Of a DNA stretch of 34,741 nucleotides, positions 32,161-34,741 are shown piece after piece. The stretch covers positions 1 to 34,741 of the forward strand of contig CAKSQS010000024.1 in assembly GCA_934486705.1 (NCBI GenBank). Direction: 5' to 3'. The notes under the pieces are model-generated. The model did no database searches. It was not told the origin of the DNA and saw only the letters and a program-made list of their open reading frames with translations. Source of the DNA: an uncultured Eubacteriales bacterium (GTDB lineage Bacteria; Bacillota; Clostridia; Oscillospirales; Acutalibacteraceae). Positions within the stretch are counted from its first letter, which is position 1, and each line of letters starts with the position of its first letter. Made by a program: the position numbers and the translations under genes.

Positions 32161-33690
32161 TTAAAGCGCGGGTATCAAAAGCATTTTGCCCTCGGGCAGG
32201 CATTCCTCCTCCAATTCGTTTATCTTCATAATTTCGTTAACGCTTGCATTATAGTGCTTAGCAATATCCCAAACGCACTCGCCCGCTCCCGTGAAATAAA
32301 TCGTCATTGCGCATTTTGCCGTTTGCGGCGCGGGTGTGTTTTCGTCAATTTCTATGTCGGTTATCAGCGGCATTTTTCTGCACTCATATATTGCCGCGTT
32401 GATTCCTATATCTATTCTCAGTTCCATATTCTGCGGGCCTGTTATCGTGTAGCCGCAGGAGAGTATTTCAATTTCGGGTTCGCTGCGGAGCGAATCGGAG
32501 CTGCATTTCAAGGGGTATCTATACTCAAAGTCGATTGCCTTTTCAAAGTATGAGCATTTGCCGTCCTCGTCCCCCGTTATAAGGCAGGCTACCGCCGTTC
32601 CGTTTATAATCATATTCCCCGTTTCAAATTTCGTGCTTACGGATTGCAGGTCGCACCATAAATCAAACACCTGCGCTACCGGCTCGTCAAGCTCAATATT
32701 TTTCTTGCAATGATAGTTTTCCCTTGCGGTATCGCATATTTTTTCAAAGCATATATTCTCTTTCTTTATTCCTGCACGGTATTTGCGCGAATATGCGTCG
32801 GTAATAACCGCAATATCGTTGCCGCAGTATGCGTTGCAGGAAAGCAGCAGCTTAGCGGTCAGTGCAAAGCTCTTTGTCTCCCCCTCGCTCATGCGCGGCT
32901 TGATTTCAAGAAACGCCGTATCCGCGCGCGTATCGCACTCGCACGAATCGTTTACTCCCTCCATATCAACTATCTGGCTGAAGGGAATAACGGTTTTAAC
33001 GGTTTGCGGCGCGCCGCCCTCTTCCGCACAGTAAAGTATACGCACCGACATATCGCCCTTAACCACTATCTTATCGTTTATTATCTTGCTTTCCCTTATG
33101 CACGGCTCGGCGTCATAACGCAATAATCTGCAAACCGTCGGCTGCCCCTGACCTATCGGTATATCCTCTTCTATCATAAGATATTTTTCGGAATACCCCA
33201 TAGGCACGGTTGCTGGCGCGCTTTCGCACTTCTGTTCAATTCCGCAGCCGTCGGCGTCGGAGATTATATCAGTCGACTTTCGCCTGAATACCCTTACCGA
33301 AATGCTTACCGCACCGTGAATATCAACCTTTCTGCCCGTAACGGCACGACAGTTTATGTATTCGCATTTAGCCTTTACCGAGAGATTTCCGCCGCTGCAT
33401 TCCTCGCTCATTTCAAGATTCTTGCTGAACGGATACTGATATTCGTAAGAACAAAGCTGCCCGCCGTCGTCGCAATACAAAACCGTAATGCAAACGCAGC
33501 CGTCTATCGTAATGTTTTTACCGTTCATACTCTTTGCCGAAATTCCCGCAACGGCGCGGCACTTGAAAATTTTCGATATATCCGGGCAGTAATCAGGCAG
33601 GGTCAGATCCACATCAATCGGCTGCTCGGCGCTTTCATTAAATACCGTATCATTAAAGAAAATACTTGTTCTGATCATTTTTTCTTCCAT
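32161..33690 (-). CDS. SPOCS (DUF3794) - LysM protein, probable spore-envelope assembly protein
   Basis: This 509-residue protein contains repeated SPOCS/DUF3794 units. Marks are DVDLTLPDYCPDISKIFKCR near the N-terminus, repeated strand pairs such as ITIDGCVCITVLYCDDGG and IVVKGDMSVRILYCAEEGG, and PFSKNL/PFSQIV. The C-terminal ~45 residues form a LysM domain: VWDIAKHYNASVNEIMKINE followed by LPEGKMLLIP. There is no signal peptide, as expected for proteins made in the mother cell. DUF3794-LysM proteins are widespread in spore-forming Clostridia, and the LysM part resembles that of the coat/cortex protein SafA. A sigma-E-like promoter lies just upstream, which agrees. It is unrelated in function to the glycan block and converges on the Ig-dockerin gene across a shared terminator. 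Confidence 0.88.
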   Translation of the reverse strand: MEEKMIRTSIFFNDTVFNESAEQPIDVDLTLPDYCPDISKIFKCRAVAGISAKSMNGKNITIDGCVCITVLYCDDGGQLCSYEYQYPFSKNLEMSEECSGGNLSVKAKCEYINCRAVTGRKVDIHGAVSISVRVFRRKSTDIISDADGCGIEQKCESAPATVPMGYSEKYLMIEEDIPIGQGQPTVCRLLRYDAEPCIRESKIINDKIVVKGDMSVRILYCAEEGGAPQTVKTVIPFSQIVDMEGVNDSCECDTRADTAFLEIKPRMSEGETKSFALTAKLLLSCNAYCGNDIAVITDAYSRKYRAGIKKENICFEKICDTARENYHCKKNIELDEPVAQVFDLWCDLQSVSTKFETGNMIINGTAVACLITGDEDGKCSYFEKAIDFEYRYPLKCSSDSLRSEPEIEILSCGYTITGPQNMELRIDIGINAAIYECRKMPLITDIEIDENTPAPQTAKCAMTIYFTGAGECVWDIAKHYNASVNEIMKINELEEECLPEGKMLLIPAL

Positions 33691-33723
33691 AATTCTTTCC
33701 TCTCTCTGTGCGTTATTTAGTAA

Positions 33724-33753
33724 ATAGTATTCGGAATCACAGTGAAATATGCC
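33724..33753 (-). promoter_or_regulatory. sigma-E-like sporulation promoter of the SPOCS-LysM gene
   Basis: On the minus strand GGCATATT (33753-33746) matches the sigma-E -35 pattern GKCATATT fully. After 14 bases AATACTAT (33731-33724) matches 6 of 8 positions of the -10 pattern CATACAMT. The start would be near 33716, about 26 bases before the ATG. No good sigma-A boxes are seen here. Confidence 0.6.
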
Positions 33754-33801
33754 CTCTTAAATCTCATTTATTAAAAAAATCGCAAAATTGAAAATTTTTT
33801 A

Positions 33802-33829
33802 TTGACAATTTCCCGAGTTATGGTATAAT
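33802..33829 (+). promoter_or_regulatory. strong sigma-A promoter of the tRNA pair
   Basis: Perfect TTGACA (33802-33807) and TATAAT (33824-33829) with a 16-base spacer, and a TG one base before the -10 (extended -10). The start point would be about 8 bases before tRNA-His. It probably also serves tRNA-Ser. Confidence 0.88.
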
Positions 33830-33843
33830 AGTTTTTGCACTAT

Positions 33844-33921
33844 GGTGGATGTAGCTTAGTTGGTTAAAGCGCCAGTTTGTGGCACTGGAGACCGTGGGTT
33901 CGAATCCCATCTTCCACCCCA
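33844..33921 (+). tRNA. tRNA-His (anticodon GTG)
   Basis: The cloverleaf is readable. The anticodon arm is CCAGT-TTGTGGC-ACTGG with anticodon GTG, the D arm GCTT...AAGC, the T arm GTGGG-TTCGAAT-CCCAT, and the acceptor arm GTGGATG with CTTCCAC. A G at position -1 (33844) faces C73, as required for histidine tRNAs, and CCA is encoded (33919-33921). Acceptor pair 6-67 is T-T, a mismatch where A would be expected at 67. A strong promoter lies about 15 bases upstream. Confidence 0.96.
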
Positions 33922-34042
33922 TTTTTTTATTTTACGGGAGTTTTTCGGTGCGGCAATCAAGGTTATACAGGCTGTATGCACGAATGCTTTCGCAGCCGTA
34001 AATACAAAATTCAATACTCACTTTAAAGCAAATCACTTACAC

Positions 34043-34136
34043 GGAGTAGTACTCAAGTTGGTGACGAGGCGCCCCTGCTAAGGGCGTAGGTCGGCTAAAC
34101 CCCGGCGCGAGAGTTCGAGTCTCTCCTACTCCGCCA
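34043..34136 (+). tRNA. tRNA-Ser (anticodon GCT)
   Basis: This is a class II tRNA of 94 bases with a long variable arm. The acceptor arm is GGAGTAG...CTACTCC, discriminator G and encoded CCA (34134-34136). The anticodon arm is CGCCC-CTGCTAA-GGGCG with anticodon GCT, reading AGC/AGT serine codons. The T arm is GAGAG-TTCGAGT-CTCTC. It lies 121 bases after tRNA-His and is followed by an intrinsic terminator. Confidence 0.96.
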
Positions 34137-34165
34137 TCTTTGTTTCACAATATGGAACACATAGG

Positions 34166-34194
34166 AAAACCCTTGAATAATCAAGGGTTTTTCG
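34166..34194 (+). terminator. intrinsic terminator after tRNA-Ser
   Basis: An 11-bp stem AAAACCCTTGA / TCAAGGGTTTT with loop ATAA (34177-34180), continuing into a T-tract. It ends the tRNA transcript 30 bases after tRNA-Ser. Confidence 0.85.
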
Positions 34195-34306
34195 TGTTTT
34201 TGAGTTTATTTAATGTTTATTGTTCTACGGCAAACATTTGCCCGTTTCCGTAGCCGCGGCAGACTCGAACTCAAAAACGAATAAAAAATCCCTGCTTATA
34301 CAGAAA

Positions 34307-34361
34307 AACCGTTTCCTTATCACTTAAAACGCAAAAGTGATCGGAAACGGTTATTTTTTTT
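34307..34361 (+). terminator. strong intrinsic terminator just upstream of the ParB-like gene
   Basis: A long interrupted stem: AACCGTTTCC with GGAAACGGTT, then inside it ATCACTT with AAGTGAT, followed by A and eight T (34354-34361). It lies only 21 bases before the ParB-like ATG, and no gene is seen between it and the previous terminator, so it may insulate the gene or act as an attenuator. Confidence 0.8.
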
Positions 34362-34382
34362 GCATATTTGAAAGGTGATTTT

Positions 34383-34741
34383 ATGAGCAAAAATGAACAG
34401 ACTAACCCCTTGGTGCAAAGCATTAAAAAAATTTCTTTATCTTTAATTGATGATTTTCCGAACCACCCGTATCATATCATTGATGATGAAAGCATGGCGG
34501 AGCTAACGGAAAGCATAAGAAAAAACGGTCTTATCTCCCCTGTAATCGTCAGGGAAAAAGACGGCGGCAGATATGAGCTTATTTCCGGTCACCGCAGAAA
34601 ATATGCTTGCAGCGTCCTCGGTTACGAGGAAATACGGTGCAATATAATATCTGCTACCGACGATGAAGCAACAATTATAATGGTGGACAGCAATTGTAAG
34701 CGGCAAAAGCTGTTGCCGAGTGAGAAAGCCTTTGCATATAA
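34383..34741 (+). CDS. ParB/Spo0J-like nuclease-domain protein, 3' end outside window
   Basis: The frame starts at ATG 34383, seven bases after AAAGGTGAT, and is open for 119 codons to the window end. The translation starts MSKNEQTNPLVQSIKKISLS. It has the ParB N-terminal motifs LIDDFPNHPYHIIDDESM, LTESIRKNGLISPVIVREK, the GHRRKYA box (ISGHRRK) and DDEATIIMVDSNCKRQKLLP, the last marking the junction to the DNA-binding part. The wording IDDFPNHP...DDE and EATIIMVDSN...LPSEKAFAY is the style of ParB-like proteins carried by integrative conjugative elements of Clostridia rather than of chromosomal Spo0J. Its place after two tRNA genes and two terminators fits the start of a mobile element, although no integrase is visible in the window. 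Confidence 0.88.
   Translation, partial: MSKNEQTNPLVQSIKKISLSLIDDFPNHPYHIIDDESMAELTESIRKNGLISPVIVREKDGGRYELISGHRRKYACSVLGYEEIRCNIISATDDEATIIMVDSNCKRQKLLPSEKAFAY

Larger units (their letters stand above)
34137..34382. other. gap between tRNA-Ser and ParB-like gene
   Basis: No gene is seen. Apart from the two terminators it holds an inverted 12-base match to the T arm of tRNA-Ser (34261-34272, AGACTCGAACTC) and a small inverted repeat GGCAAACATTTGCC at 34229-34242. A boundary of a mobile element could lie here. Confidence 0.4.

Noticed and set aside
34141..34148. TGTTTCAC, identical to one half of the parS site, near the ParB-like gene.
   Set aside because: The second half (GTGAAACA) is absent; the following bases are AATATGGAACAC, so it is not a parS site by sequence.
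34503..34706. Minus-strand 67-codon frame inside the ParB-like gene.
   Set aside because: It is a shadow of a gene with clear ParB motifs on the plus strand.

Overview
The window looks like the chromosome of an anaerobic, spore-forming, polysaccharide-degrading Clostridia bacterium, probably of the Oscillospirales/Ruminococcus type. The reasons are two dockerin proteins, a SPOCS (DUF3794)-LysM spore-type protein behind a sigma-E-like promoter, CUT1 sugar importers without their own ATPase, DUF5696 and NHL-Yip1 companion genes, and strong AGGAGG-type ribosome binding sites. No species can be named from the sequence alone.

Positions 1-27566 (minus strand) form one co-directional block of 17 genes with tiny gaps or overlaps. 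In transcription order they are: a stand-alone secreted dockerin protein; a secreted protein with two copies of a repeat module; a C-terminally membrane-anchored protein with three copies of that module; a 912-residue fused solute-binding protein with two permeases; an NHL-TPR-Yip1 membrane protein; a DUF5696 protein; a second permease pair with a lipoprotein solute-binding protein; three paralogous GH5-like glycoside hydrolases (one cytoplasmic, two exported); a GH130 mannosylglucose phosphorylase; an SGNH esterase; and a beta-helix protein cut by the window edge. This reads as a glycan-utilisation locus. Surface proteins would capture the glycan, exported GH5-like enzymes would cut it, two importers would take up oligosaccharides, and a cytoplasmic GH5, GH130 phosphorylase, esterase and beta-helix protein would finish the job. 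GH130 makes a beta-mannan or glucomannan-type substrate the best guess.

Positions 27567-27871 are the divergent control region, with a perfect 22-bp palindrome and further TTGTATTAAAA half-sites. It separates the block from a rightward GntR-HTH/LacI-type (AraR-like) regulator, the likely local sensor. Positions 29099-32092 (plus) encode a large internally duplicated Ig-like protein ending in a dockerin, with its own promoter and terminator.

Positions 32161-34741 differ in character: a minus-strand SPOCS-LysM protein, tRNA-His(GTG), tRNA-Ser(GCT), two intrinsic terminators and the start of a ParB-like gene of the type common in integrative elements, so a mobile-element boundary may lie at or after tRNA-Ser.

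The most original feature is a roughly 150-165-residue module opening with a W-x-PQL motif. It occurs six times in three exported proteins of this block, one of them an enzyme. I do not recognise it as a described domain and infer a glycan-binding role.
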